The notes under the pieces were generated by a model, which worked only from the letters and a program-made list of their open reading frames with translations, had not been told where the DNA came from and did not search any database. A stretch of DNA of 64,000 bases, taken from Choristoneura fumiferana. Lineage: Eukaryota > Arthropoda > Insecta > Lepidoptera > Tortricidae. Positions 20,307 through 31,440 of this stretch are shown here, in pieces; positions within the stretch are counted from its first letter, which is position 1, and the number at the start of each line of letters is the position of its first letter. The position numbers and the translations under genes were made by a program. The DNA lies in the NCBI RefSeq assembly GCF_025370935.1, contig NC_133491.1, forward strand, positions 8,390,168 through 8,454,167, given 5' to 3'.

Positions 20307-20951
20307 AAATATGACGTTCCTTTATACATTTCTAGCTAGATAAAAATCCGTGGATACCATTCAACAGCGCGCCACTATTAGTTCTATTCAAGGTAAAGTT
20401 ACTGGAAATATTCTCGGGTTAGCAAGGGTTGCAGTTCTAGTCTCCAGAGATGGCGCTTAGATAGTTATCGGTACGTGACCACGAGAGCTTTGAGACTGAC
20501 TGTACTATTAGTACACTCCGCTATGCTACTGAAGCCACATTTAAATTGCGCAACAAATATCGTACAAGTTTCGCTATATTGCTGAGCCACGTGGTTTTTT
20601 GAATTTATAAATATTTTTTGGTGAAAATGTCATTTTTAATACAAGCTTGTTTTGTTAACTGTACTTTTTAATGACTGTGCTTGCATTGTCATTTAAACTA
20701 AATTTCCGTACCTTTCAAGTCGATGCCATTAACCATTGAGGAGTTTCCTCCTGCGGCTAGACCACCAGCATGCCAAATGCCACTGGAAGTGGGTCAAATT
20801 TAACTTGCAAGAACATAAATAAATGAATTTATTATTGCTATTTATAAATTGCAAGTAAAATAAAAACTTGTAATGATCGATCATCGAAGGGATGTTATAT
20901 TACAACTTGCACGATATTCTCGCACTCGTGTAAATAAGGCTTTAGATACAC
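20307..20951. other. No gene recognised
   Basis: Nothing supported. Confidence 0.4.
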
Positions 20952-20984
20952 AAATTGAAAATACAAACTGAAATATAGATGGTT

Positions 20985-21185
20985 GACCAGCAGTGGTGTA
21001 GCGGTATAGCACGCGGTACGGAATACCGAGGACCTGGGTTCGATTCCCAGTGCTGGTCTTATTTTTCTGGTTTTTCTGTGCATCTATATTTCAGTTTGTA
21101 TTTTCAATTTAGGTTTTACGGGATGACCGTAAAAGTAAAAATTTGGAATTGAAATAAAAATACAAAAAGATTCCAAAAACGAATC
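20985..21185 (+). mobile_element. tRNA-derived SINE (family 2) with inverted flank
   Basis: Residues 20985-21058 fold like a tRNA: acceptor GACCAGC/GCTGGTC, anticodon stem CGGT/ACCG with loop ACGGAAT, and T stem CTGGG/CCCAG. An A-box-like TGGTGTAGCGG and a perfect B box GGTTCGATTCC (21037-21047) are present. The SINE tail runs TTTTTCTGGTTTTTCTGTGC, GTTTGTATTTTCAATTT and TACAAAAAGATTCC. A perfect 30-bp inverted copy of part of the tail (21081-21110) lies upstream at 20952-20981. Related copies: 31288-31440 and 44391-44680. It is a SINE head rather than a working tRNA gene, because it is joined to a repeat tail. Confidence 0.8.
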
Positions 21186-22123
21186 TTAATTTAGATACAC
21201 AGTTAGCAAGTTACGTCATTTCATTCAGAAGTTCCCTTGAGCGAGTTCATTACCCTTAATTGTCATTGTGGAGCGACGCAATTTAACCTGCGGTTGTAAT
21301 TTGCTTACCTGTTTACAATACAATACACTAACACATAGCAAGCAGTATAGAAAATACAGGTATATACACACAATTTTAATAGCAACGGAACGGAATTTTC
21401 ATTGATGGCTTTTGGTTTTTTACAAGCTTTTGTTTAGCTCCACTTGCAAATTTTGTTACAAAAATATATTACTTTTATTCAAATCAATCAGTTTAAAAGA
21501 TATCATTCTACTGTTATCTTAGATGCAGCCCAGGGCCCAGGGAAGAGGGACAGCGGTAATGACCCCATGACCCCTCCCCCCTGGATCCAATCTCGACCAT
21601 AATCATATTTTATTTTCCAGATTTTTTACCGAATAACAACAAAACACACTAGATACTGGAAAAATTGTCCTGTAATGGACAGAGGCATATTGAAAATAAA
21701 ATGACTAACTTTAATATATAAACCCTAAACTTGGCAAGTTGAGACAAGTGTACCTATTATCAATTCAAGCCTCGTTGGGTGCTTGTAGAGCTAACAAAAA
21801 TAACTTTAAAAAATACAAAAAGATGATCTTAAATTATGTTGTATTATTATGTTATTATACCTACGCTGCCAAGTTTAGGGGTAAGCATGCATAAGTTTCC
21901 AAAAACCCACTCAAGTAAGCAACTAAGTAAAGACTAAGCCTTTGTTACATTTGCGGATTGAAGCTGAAGTTCATTCCACAAATAGTTACTCCGCGCACAG
22001 TGGAGCGCTCAGTGGCAGGTGGGCGAATGAAATGGAGTACCAGTGAGAGCGGCATGGTTTCAATGGGCGGGCCAAGTACTACTACGAGTAGTTCGATGAC
22101 GTCTGGGCATTTTGAGCCTTATG
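21186..22123. other. No gene recognised
   Basis: A LINE-tail-like TACAATACAATACACTAACA occurs near 21316. A 68-codon frame (21958-22164) is moderately GC-rich but unrecognised, and its end runs into an RTE tail. Confidence 0.4.
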
Positions 22124-22185
22124 CTTTCATCACTATCATATCAGCCGTAAAACGTTCACTGTAGGACGTAGGCCTCCTCCATAAA
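22124..22185 (-). mobile_element. RTE LINE 3' end fragment
   Basis: TCACTATCATATCAGCCGTA, then ACGTAGGCCTCCTCC, is the complement of the end seen in the remnant at 42341-42541, where the last codons (AYVQLWTSCG) and the ATG-repeat tail lie. Only a sliver remains. Confidence 0.45.
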
Positions 22186-22243
22186 AAAAAATACTTTATT
22201 TCAGACCAACAAAAGTCCATATTTTTTTAGACATATGGAGGAT

Positions 22244-22536
22244 GACCGGATGGCCAAGCGATTAGAGAGTCCGACTACGAAGCTTGAGGTCCCGGGTTTG
22301 AATCCCGGCCGGGCAGATATTTGTATGAATAATACGAATTTTCGTTCTCGGGTCTTGGATGTTTAATATGTATTTAATTAAGTATGTATTTATCAATATA
22401 AGTATGTTTATCCGTATTGATAGTACAAGCTTTGCTTAGTTTGGGACTAGGTCAATTTAGAAAATACATTTATTCGGAAAGCAATTGGTGTAAGTGTCCA
22501 TGATATTTATTTATTTATTATATACCTCAGGTCGCG
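22244..22536 (+). mobile_element. tRNA-derived SINE (family 1), full length
   Basis: The head GACCGGATGGCCAAGCG includes the A-box-like TGGCCAAGCG; the B box is GGTTTGAATCC (22295-22305). The loop CTACGAA again suggests descent from a tRNA with anticodon ACG. The tail holds TTCTCGGGTCTTGGATG, TAAGTATGTATTTATC and TTTGGGACTAGG, and ends in TATTTATTTATTTATTA. It is the same family as 4369-4635, on the opposite strand. It needs LINE enzymes supplied elsewhere to move. Confidence 0.8.
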
Positions 22537-23386
22537 GGTGGTAAGTATTGCAATGGAATAGGCGCGGAAATTCTCTAAATTAAAGCATGTGCTAAAAATA
22601 TTGTTCAATATTTTATAATGACGTCTGTTTTAGTGGTATTTTTAGGTCGTGGGCTTCAAATATAATGTATACTTTGGGTCGCCAGGCAAAATGGTTAAGA
22701 AACGCTGGTATATAGCCTGCACAAACTGCACATTACCACTTCAACGAGCTAATTCGCTTGTTGTTGTCTTTTGGTATGAAACCCTTTCAAAACTTACTGA
22801 CTGATCTATTTTCCATTGCCCTTGAATTACATAGTGTACCTACGAGTTTTACTAAGCTTAAAGTCGCGGCTAGTCTTACCGTGCCATTATATACATAACA
22901 GTACAATATATTTCGGTTTCAGAGACAGTAAACAAAGAACGGCGCTCCTCATTAGACGCAGCTTAAGGCAGTTACCTCATGCACTTGTCAGAAGCTCTCC
23001 TAGAGAAAATAATAAGCAACCAGTTGCTTCTGTCTTTGTCTGCATAGTTCACTTAAATAAGTAGCGTCACTTCCACTTAAAAATAAAAATAAGAACAAAC
23101 CAACAGCCGAAAAACAAACTTTATAGGTAGGTATTTATAGATGTAGTAGAAGAGTAGGAATAAGTATCGAAGAAAACCGTACGTTTCTAAAAAAACACCA
23201 TTACTTTTACATTTGATTCACAAAATTTGGCCCTAACCCGTCATGGGTTTTAAAACGAAACCCCCAAAATTTTGCTCTAAATGGTCATGGTTTCATCTGA
23301 AATCTCCACCTACAGCTAAACCTGGATAAATCAACTTGTCAATACCATACTTACTAATTCTGTGAGTCTTAGTATTCTGTAGTCTT
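22537..23386. other. No gene; possible solo hAT end
   Basis: GTTAAGAAACGCTG at 22694-22707 resembles the right terminus of hAT elements (the complement begins CAGCGTTTCTTAAC), but I find no partner end. Nothing else is supported. Confidence 0.3.
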
Positions 23387-23489
23387 ATTGTCTAATGCAC
23401 TCGGTATCACAATTTTTTTCACCGCTTCATTCTATCCTCTTCGAGGATAGAACGAGATGGCGAATGCGAGCGCCCGAGCTTTAGACAAT
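23387..23489. repeat. Inverted repeat with inner hairpin
   Basis: The outer arms ATTGTCTAA (23387-23395) and TTAGACAAT (23481-23489) enclose a perfect inner stem CTATCCTC/GAGGATAG (23432-23439, 23443-23450) with a 3-nt loop. This concentric arrangement fits a small foldback element. Confidence 0.5.
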
Positions 23490-23544
23490 ACGGCAACTGA
23501 TCCTTATGCCCCTCTAGACAAAAAAAAACTTCTGTCCTACATCC

Positions 23545-23760
23545 ATCCCAGCTTATATATGTCCCACTGCTGGGAACAAGCCTCCTCTCAGAATGAGAGG
23601 GCTTGGGCCGTAGTTCCCACGCGGGCCCAGTTCTGATTGGGAACTTCGCTCACCCCATTCAATTCAATTGGATTAAAAGCAGATTTGTGAAGGTTTCCTC
23701 GCGATGTTCTTTCCTTCGCCGTAAAACTCGTGGTAAATTACAAATGTAATTTCGCATATG
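23545..23760 (-). mobile_element. CCCAGCAGTGGGAC-tailed SINE (family 3), 3' part
   Basis: CCAGCTTATATATGTCCCAC, AAGCCTCCTCTCAGAATGAG, GGCTTGGGCCGTAGTTCCCA and CGCGGGCCCAG match the complement of the SINE at 63638-63932. GGTTTCCTCGCGATGTTCTT continues into its middle. The tRNA-like head is missing. Confidence 0.75.
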
Positions 23761-24251
23761 AATTTCGAAAGACTTTCATTATTCCCTACCATAGAGATTG
23801 CAAGATTGCAAAAGAAACATTTTGTTAACAAATAAACGTGACTACACACTTTGATAAATAGTTTTTTTTTCTTCGTTTTGTACTGATACACATTTCATGC
23901 GGCATCAGAGCCAGACAAGGGTTCCTGTCTGAGTCAGCTTACTTAAGACCTTTATAAGTAGGTATGGAAATATCTAAATATTTTGTTTGCTCTTCGCCCA
24001 GCTCTTTAGATAGCTTCCAAATTTAAAATGAGGAATTTGGAACTAAAGGCTAAGAATGAAAATTGCAGTTTTTAATGTCATACCGCTTTTTTCCCCGTAT
24101 ATAAAAAAAACTTGCATGCTTAGCTATAACTATATTAAAATTTTTGCACATACAGACTAACTTGGTTGAAATCCCCCTAAACCCCCTAAATAAACCCCAA
24201 TTGCCTTATTTTTGCGTATTACGTCTAAGGGCGTAATGATTTTAATGTATA
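23761..24251. other. No gene recognised
   Basis: Nothing supported. Confidence 0.4.
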
Positions 24252-24579
24252 CCGGGTGTGGCCTGTAATACGAGCAAAAAATTAAAACATAGATCGTCCT
24301 CATCAAACTAAACAACATTAGTTCAGCGACTTTAAAAAATAATGGAGTCTTTGAATTTTCCCTTTTTCATACAAATTAAATACTGCTATCAATGTACGCC
24401 AATGTATGTTACGTTACAAACACCAAGCATTGTGCTATACATTGCTTCTTCGAATAAAGTTAGAAGTGTAATAAAAATTAAAAACTAATTATTCTTAAAA
24501 GTAGCTGAACTAATGTTGTTCAGTTTGACGAGTATGATCTATGTTTTAATTATATGCTCATATTACAGGCCACACCCGG
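24252..24579. mobile_element. TA-flanked MITE with long inverted repeats
   Basis: The left end CCGGGTGTGGCCTGTAATA and right end TATTACAGGCCACACCCGG are perfect complements. Pairing with small gaps continues for about 75 bp, to GTTCAGC and GCTGAAC. TA flanks both ends (24250-24251, 24580-24581), as in Tc1/mariner-type elements. No frame codes for a transposase, so it depends on an unseen autonomous partner. Confidence 0.8.
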
Positions 24580-24635
24580 TATAGGTACCTATAAGTACCT
24601 ACTACTGCAAGCACCTTTTGTAAAAATATATACAA

Positions 24636-24784
24636 TTTTAGTCGCAAATGTGATGAAAAGCATTGTACCTATGTCGCATGTGCGGTATTTATTAAAGCCC
24701 CCGTCTTTGACTTCGACTTCTAATAAACTCTCGTTCATAATTCATTATTTACCGCTCTTAACACACGATGCACTTTTATGGACT
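24636..24784. mobile_element. Palindromic MITE (TCGCAAATGTGATGAAAA type), copy 1
   Basis: TCGCAAATGTGATGAAAAGC, GTACCTATGTCGCATGTGCG, AAAGCCC, GACTTC, TTCTAATAAACTCTCGTTC and TTACCGCTCTTAACACACGA match blocks of 33850-34015 in order. This copy lacks part of the left arm present in the other. Confidence 0.6.
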
Positions 24785-24977
24785 AAATAAATACAGCAAA
24801 CTCATGTCAACATTTCATACAGCTAACTGCCTAACTTAACTAAAAGCTATTCCAAATAATAAAATCATTATTCGCTAAAAACCGCAAAGCCAGGTTGAGT
24901 GATGAGTGATGACTAAATCAACAAACGAAATTGACTGACACTTTTACTTGGTTGTAGGTACTACTTAAATCTTCAAT

Positions 24978-25105
24978 TCAGAATAAGGGAGCTTGGGATG
25001 TACTTTCCATGCGGGCCTGGAGCGGATGAGGAACTCTACGCACTTTGATGAATAATTGTATACTTGTAGGTTGTGTTTTGGCATGTTTTCTTCATCGAAA
25101 GGCTC
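24978..25105 (-). mobile_element. CCCAGCAGTGGGAC-tailed SINE (family 3), diverged fragment
   Basis: TTCAGAATAAGGGAGCTTGG, CCATGCGGGCCTGGAGCGGA and GGCATGTTTTCTTCATCG align block by block with the complement of the family 3 middle region, with many substitutions. An old copy. Confidence 0.4.
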
Positions 25106-25857
25106 ATTTAATAAGTGTCAGTATCGTAAATTTCTAATGTTATTTTCTTTATAAATTCCGAAAAACTCAAAAGTAGTATAATATTAGTAGTAAATAGAGA
25201 TAGGAGCTCGTGCTCATTGCTATACGTTATGCGTATCCAATTTATTAAAAGCGTAAACAAACCGATTTCATCAAAATTCTTTTATGAACACCCACTGGGT
25301 CGAATCAATAACACATTTATCTATAATTCGTGTCTTTTAACTTGATGTCTAGTCATTTATTTCACCAAAATTTACTTGATTTCATTATTTATTTATCATT
25401 TGAAAAATCGTCGTCAAAATCTGACGTTATTTCTTGATTGAAACATGTAGTAGCATAGACTAGCGTAGAGATGGTGGAAAATGTTACATTTTAAAAATCG
25501 ATTAATGGGCGGATGAATAAGCGATTTTTATTTACTTTCCTTAAAATTAAAAAAAAAAAGTTACTGCTTTTATAATTGAATAAATAAACAGTGTTTGAAA
25601 TGAAATGAAGTATTGTAAATAATAAAATAGACAAAAGTACTTTGATCTATTCCATTAATAAATTCATCGATTTACTCAACAGATTAATTATTTTGCAATA
25701 GGTTCTAGGCTTTCAAATTATTGAATGTCTGTGTCTCTGAATGGCGTCTTTGTTTACACTTTTCATAAATATTGGATCGAAATACTATATACAACCATTT
25801 GTTGAGTAGACATAGGTCAAACACTAGGCTCACACGGCTTAGGTATATACTTTTTTT
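25106..25857. other. No gene recognised
   Basis: Nothing supported. Confidence 0.4.
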
Positions 25858-25879
25858 AACTTTAGTTGATCACTGAATC

Positions 25880-26007
25880 ATACAAATTTCTAGCACTAGG
25901 TAATAGTCTCTCAGAAAAGCCGCGGACGAATGGACAGACCGACAGACATGGCGGGCGAAACTGTAAGGGTTCCATTTTCGCCATTTTGGCTATGGAACAC
26001 TTTTTTT
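25880..26007 (+). mobile_element. GGTTCCGT-family repeat, 3' part
   Basis: AGTCTCTCAGAAAAGCCGCG, ACAGACCGACAGACATGGCG, CTGTAAGGGTTCCATTTTCG and CCATTTTGGCTATGGAACAC. The final A-rich end is replaced by the T-run of the next repeat. Confidence 0.6.
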
Positions 26008-26115
26008 ATGGTATAGGGGCAACCGAGCAAACGGATCGCCTGATGGTAAACGATTACCGTCGCCCATGGACACCTGAAACACCAGAAGAGGCACAAGTAC
26101 GTTTCCGACCCCAAA
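26008..26115 (-). mobile_element. Repeat related to the GATGGTAAGAGATC family
   Basis: TATGGTATAGGGGCAACCGA, GGATCGCCTGATGGTAAACG and CACCTGAAACACCAGAAGAG keep the same order of motifs as the GATGGTAAGAGATC repeat but differ throughout, so this is a related subfamily. A T-run marks its 3' end at the left. Confidence 0.5.
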
Positions 26116-26457
26116 AAAGCAACGTAGCTCAGTAGATAGTACTAAAAATGATTAAAACAAAATGAGGGGACATCCGGACAGCAAAAAGCACCAATTAATA
26201 AGAGCGCATATAAATCTCAAATATCTCACGAGGGGTTTTGATAAAATGGGTTTGCAAAAAATGTGTCCCGTCAGACGCTTTATGCGGTTGCGCGGCCACG
26301 CTTATGAATTCCTATTCATTTTGTTTAAAAGCTCTGAATTATTTTTACAGAATGGCATCCATTTGAGAGTGCTGTCACTGGGAGAATCCTCGTTATGGCA
26401 ATGTATTGCCCGTATCTGTTTTCTCAGTTCAGGATTGTTCTTTCTTTATCTTAATTT
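26116..26457. other. No gene recognised
   Basis: A 126-codon frame (26162-26542) crosses into the next repeat and shows no recognisable domain; treated as chance. Confidence 0.4.
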
Positions 26458-26690
26458 CTTGACTTGCCTGTTATCCGCGACTCCGTCCGTGTACAATTCG
26501 CTTATAGCTATCCCGCAGGAATTATGCAATTTTACGAGATAAAAACTACCCTATGTCCTTCCACGGGACTCAAACTGTCTGTGTACCGAATTTCACCTAA
26601 ATCGGTTCAGGGGCTTAGACGTAATGAGGTAACAAACAAAAAACCAGACTTACAAACTTTCGCATTATATCTGGGACTTATGGGTGGGAT
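26458..26690 (-). mobile_element. CTAGT-ended lepidopteran repeat, near full-length
   Basis: CGCGACTCCGTCCGTGTACA, GCTATCCCGCAGGAATTATG, CGAGATAAAAACTACCCTAT, CCTAAATCGGTTCAGGGGCT and ACTTTCGCATTATA run from the 3' to the 5' half on the minus strand. The terminal CTAGT itself is degraded. Confidence 0.6.
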
Positions 26691-26865
26691 GTGATTTATA
26701 GGTCGGTAGTAAAAGCCATAGTTTGAAGTCGGTTAAAGACGGTCAGAGTTTTTAAAGCCGGAAATCTATTATATTTTTATAAGCTTTTGTTTAAGTTGTC
26801 GTGTTAAATCTTAAATCACACACATAATTAGTAAAAAACTTGTACGCTACTGGTAGTAATAATAC
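26691..26865. other. No gene recognised
   Basis: Short interval between two CTAGT-ended repeats. Confidence 0.4.
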
Positions 26866-27144
26866 TAAACTACGAAAGTTTGTGAGCGTTTGCGTGTGTG
26901 TTTGATAGCTGGGTGTCTGAAACAGCACATGCCTATGGGCTGCTTTTTTGTCTTGAGCTTTTTGTCCCTATGTTTCCACGGAAACAAGTAGGTAAAATAC
27001 TGAAATCTTAACCGCTAAGGCGTAAACGTTAATGACATGATGTATTTTTTTTCCATGGGAAATTACTTAAATTACGAAATTCCGTATCGACTTCTAATTA
27101 AATCTAATGGTTAACGCGAGTGAAACCGCGGGCAAAAGCTAGTT
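26866..27144 (+). mobile_element. CTAGT-ended lepidopteran repeat, both ends present
   Basis: Begins ACTAAACTACGAAAGTTTGT and ends CGCGGGCAAAAGCTAGT. The middle diverges from other copies (CTGAAACAGCACATGCC, CTTTTTGTCCCTATG). The CTAGT 3' end would fit a Helitron-type terminus, but I cannot confirm the required hairpin or A/T insertion site. Confidence 0.65.
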
Positions 27145-28582
27145 AAACTTGTGTTATCGTCTGATTAATATTACCTTCCCGAACCTTGAAAATTTCATTA
27201 AAATTTACTTTGAACCGGTTTGTGGTAAAGGTTCTCCAAATTATCTCAACACTGCTTTATTATGTAATTTATAAGGATACTTTATCCAATATTTGACGTA
27301 CGCGTAATATTATAGGAACTCTAATTTATACGATTTATAAGTGCCATTATAAGAAATTTGTAAATAAAATTGTTAAAAATATATAACAGATTACAAAGCG
27401 GGTAAGTGCAAGTTAAACTCCCGTGGAGAGGGTTTCGTTCTTTTCTAAACGTTACGGTAATACCACGAAATTCTTTATAAGCTTTCCTGCAATTGATAGA
27501 CCCATGATTAGAACCATGTACTGTATTGTTTTCAAAATTTTAGGCCCAATATTATTAAAAAAGTCAGGTTAGAGGTGAATATCCGCTTATTTTGTATAAA
27601 AAATTCTATCTTACTATCTTAAAATTATGTAAAAATATATTTAATATACGATATTTGAATCGTTTCTTTGAAAAAAACGTCGTGTGTCTAGGTAACAACC
27701 GTTTAAAAAAAGTTAACTGAATTTTAATACTAAAGTGAAGATGTTATATACTCAGCGGACCAAAATTTAGCCCACCATTCATACAAAATTACCGATTCTG
27801 CATACATTTGACGGCCAGATTTTTTGTCGCTCAGTATAGATAAGAAAGATTTTTATTCGGGAAAAATTCACCACTAAATTTTCAATAAAATAAATAAAAC
27901 ATAAAATAAAATAAAATAAAAACGTAGTCAGTGCCGAAAAGCACAAATAAGGGTCACTTCTCCAGGGCGAGTAGCAAACGAGGCTAATCTCGTAAGAAAC
28001 TCCATGTACAGCGAGCGAGAGGGGTTCTTAGCTCTTAGCTTTGTGAAAAGTGGTCCTAAACAAGACGAAAATATCAATTCGAAAAAAGGTTAATCGCTAA
28101 AAATGCTGGTTGACGTCAATTCGATCTTCTGATCGGCGACCTTCTCAGGCAGCTTATATATGGCCATTTTAAATTCTCTCCAAGCCACTTACATAACCTT
28201 GCTTTATAAAAAAAAAATATTTTCTTGCTTTCTTTGCATACAAAATTCCAAGTTCTCAATTATAGCTTTCACCTGAGATAGGTTATATTGCATTCAAACA
28301 TCTCCGATATTTTTACTTTAGATAAAACATCGAAGCGAATTAATGTGTTCTTAACACATTTATTCTGTGTAATTACAACGTGTGGTAGAATATAAAACGA
28401 ATATAAAACGAATATTGTGTATGTTTTAAAATAATATACGTACGCCAAATAAGTTGGAAAAGTACGACAGCGCGTTGTAACTCAATAAGCATCAAATTGA
28501 TAGGCAATAATTCGCCGCTACGGAGACTACCTACTCTTCAAACTTCGTTAATCCATTTCGCTTGTCGTGTTTACTGAAAATG
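27145..28582. other. No gene recognised
   Basis: A low-complexity AAAAT stretch lies near 27885-27920. Nothing else is supported. Confidence 0.4.
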
Positions 28583-28690
28583 GAATAATAATAATATAAT
28601 AATAATAAAAACTTTATTCAATGAGACAAAATTGCACAAGAGAGGAAATGAACAATTTTCTTTGGCCTCACAGCACGAGCCCGGCAAATA
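28583..28690 (-). mobile_element. LINE 3' tail
   Basis: AATAATAATATAATAATAAT followed by AAAAACTTTATTCAATGAG. On the minus strand this is an AATAAAG-containing 3' end with an ATT-repeat tail. The body continues to about 28690 without coding signal. Confidence 0.4.
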
Positions 28691-30177
28691 CATGTATTTA
28701 TTTTTATGTATAGCGAGGTGTTTTTAAGTTATCCGGAATATTTTAGCAAATGGTTGGTTTTTTTTGTGATGGTTGGATTTGACTGTGCCTTTGTAAGTTT
28801 ACCATCAAAATTTTTGACGAATCGAAGCTTTTGACGCTGAATACTTTGAAGATTAATCATTGCAGGTATGGAATCGTTTCTCAACTACAATAAAAAAAAC
28901 ATAAATATTTGAGCGAGTTAATGAACTCATTCGATGTACGTTTTTAATTGTATTTGTATATATATTCACAAAGTATTACTTTTAGTCAATTTCAGGAGGC
29001 CTACTCCACAATAACATTTACTTAGCACGATTAGCTTATTACCCCATATTATACATTCAGCAGCGCGACCAAAGTGGCGATTCTAAACTCTCGTTTTTGG
29101 ATCGTCGCCCGCCGCAGTGTCTCGAAAAATTGAATTTTTACTCCGATATGCCAATAATATTCCTTCTTCTCGATCCCGATTTACCTCTTGAATATTCCAC
29201 AGAGTTCCATCGAGAATCTCATCCACTGACTTTTGTAATTTCATTTGAAAATTGTGGAATGGAATACTTCGTATACGAAATCCGTTGTGGAGATCAAAGG
29301 GTTTCGTCGGACCGTTGGTTTTGTTTTTCCATTGTGGTCTTAAATTTGGACTGAGATTAATTCTTAGAGAAAATATACAATTCGATTTCGTTATTAAATA
29401 GTGCCTGTCTGATTGTCAAGAACAATATTTTAAGCAATATTGTGCTGAAACAAGGCAGTTTTGATCCATTTCACTAAGCAATTCGGCTGAGTGTTTCTTG
29501 CTGGATTTTTTTAAAGATTTTAGTTTATTCACTGGACGAAGTTAATAAGCAAGAACGTTTAAAGATTGTATTAAAATCACCAAAGTGAATATAGCGCCAT
29601 TTTTAAGGATTCACTTAATTATCCAGCCTTCGTAATTCTGAGTAATTGAAATTCTGGAAGTAAACATATTTGTAATAAGTATTCAACAAAGAAGGCGATG
29701 ACGATGGAAAAGTAAAATGGAACCCATTGAATTGGTAGTCGGTGATCTGTGTTATCGATAAGTAAAACGCAATTATTCATTGATTTTGGTGACCATATAA
29801 AGTTTTAACGTTTTGTCGAAGTATCTAGGATTAAAATGTGAACATATAATATGCTTTTCATCACTTAAGCTCTTAAAGTAGGTTGCATTTAACTTGAAAT
29901 CCGTGTTGTGAATTCGATTTACATCTTTAGGGATGTAAGTAAATTTAAAAATCGAATGGTATTGACTCCTTTGTATTGACAAACTGGTAAATAAGGAGAT
30001 CGTAATGCGAAATACTTACCTCCAAACCTCCATGCTGGCATATTGCTGCTGGCCAGTGCTAGCTGAATGTGCCAAAGCCAAATAGCGCGAGGCCATTAAA
30101 AAAAAAAAAAATTTGGCGCGATACATTTTCTTCCGCTCTGTTACAAATTGCGTATACATTTATAACGGGTTTTCTTT
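28691..30177. other. No gene recognised
   Basis: The 85-codon frame at 29097-29354 has no motif or splice context I can recognise. Confidence 0.4.
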
Positions 30178-30263
30178 ATTACCTCGTATTTGTGATGAAA
30201 AGTAGAGTGTTCAACTCAAGTGTACATGATCAATTACAACCCTTGTTTATCAATCTACTATTA
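30178..30263. repeat. Dispersed repeat, copy 2 of 2
   Basis: GAAAAGTAGAGTGTT (30197-30211) and CAATCTACTATTA (30251-30263) are shared with 3975-4100. The block between them is shorter here. An A13 run just upstream (about 30100) could be unrelated. Confidence 0.45.
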
Positions 30264-31000
30264 ATAGTTAGGTACTGTACTTAATGGGAAGATGTGTGCT
30301 ATAAGTACAAGTGCAAATTACCCGAAAAGCAAAAAAGCTAAGAACATTATTATTATCTGTGGTCATAAAATGTCTAAACATAACTTGTATAAGTTGCAAA
30401 AAGGAGTTCTCAGAAATTAAAAAATGCTGGTCCTAGAAACTCAAAAACTTTCCTTTTTCCAAAAATAATTCAGTTAGGTAAAGAACGATCTGATAAAACG
30501 TCGATATTTTGTCGCGTGACTTTCTCGACACTGCTGTTGCAATCAATCATTTATAGTCGTCGAACTCGATTCATCAGCTGCTATCTTAAATCTATTGTTG
30601 GATAAAATATTTACGAATAAATGTTCCTTCATTCAACGTTGTGGTAGGTACTTATTCCGATTAATAACATATCTATGAATCTAATACTTTAAGATAATAC
30701 ATAGTACGCTTCTTGAAAAGTTTTTTTATAACATATGAATATCTAAGCGTTATCTGAAGAATCGCAGGCCACGCAAAAATGTACTGTATCTCCTTCACTT
30801 TTTTTTCCTCCTCTTGAATATTTTGTATCGATGCATTAATTTCATATTTTACGTTTCATTCATTCTAGTAAGTAGACACTTTGAACAATGCACATTCCAT
30901 AGGGGAAAATGCCGCATAATCCTATTGTGGTTCCTTGATTTTTCTTAGTTAACATGGTGAAAAAGAGCATAACGATAGTTATTCCTGACTGAAATAATTA
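30264..31000. other. No gene recognised
   Basis: Nothing supported. Confidence 0.4.
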
Positions 31001-31041
31001 CTTTGCTCACCCGCGGGTGATACGCTTTGCTCACCCGCGGG
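31001..31041. repeat. Direct repeat of a palindromic GC-rich unit
   Basis: CTTTGCTCACCCGCGGG occurs twice, at 31001-31017 and 31025-31041. Each contains the palindromic core CCCGCGGG; the second extends into GCTCACCCGCGGGCGAGC, itself nearly self-complementary. The surrounding sequence is AT-rich, so the unit stands out. Confidence 0.7.
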
Positions 31042-31287
31042 CGAGCAGTTTCACTTAATAGATATATTATATGGATCTCCACAAAGTAACGTCTGATTCA
31101 ATAAATTATTCCTGACAGTCACTTTGTTAACTTTTACATGCCTTCGTTCAGTGCCAGGTAGTGAAAAAGAAAATATTTTGGGCGTTTTCTGTGCGCCACT
31201 TACTTGAAATTTGCTCAGCGAATTCACAACACGGAAATTGTTTTATGGGTTGATTACATCATGCTTAAAATGTTTTAAGATTGGTTT
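31042..31287. other. No gene recognised
   Basis: Nothing supported. Confidence 0.4.
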
Positions 31288-31440
31288 TTGGAATCTTTTT
31301 GTATTTTTTATATCAATTCCAAATTTTTACTTTTACGGTCACGGTTTTACGGTTTTACGGTCTGGGTTCTATTCCCAGTGATGGTTTTATTTTTCTGGTT
31401 TTTCTGTGCATCTATATTTCAGTTTGTATTTTCAATTTAA
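31288..31440. mobile_element. SINE family 2, inverted double copy
   Basis: The left half (to about 31340) is a minus-strand tail: GGAATCTTTTTGTATTTTTT, TCAATTCCAAATTTTTAC. The right half is plus-strand: B box GGTTCTATTCC (31365-31375), then TTTTTCTGGTTTTTCTGTGC and GTTTGTATTTTCAATTT. The tRNA head is reduced to its B-box arm, with a short GGTTTTAC repeat at the junction. Confidence 0.65.

Noticed and set aside
22244..22316. tRNA gene
   Set aside because: A and B boxes are present but the tail continues as a SINE also found at 4369-4635, and the acceptor arm is not properly paired.
26162..26542. 126-codon plus-strand frame
   Set aside because: Its last third is the minus-strand CTAGT-ended repeat; the rest has no recognisable domain.
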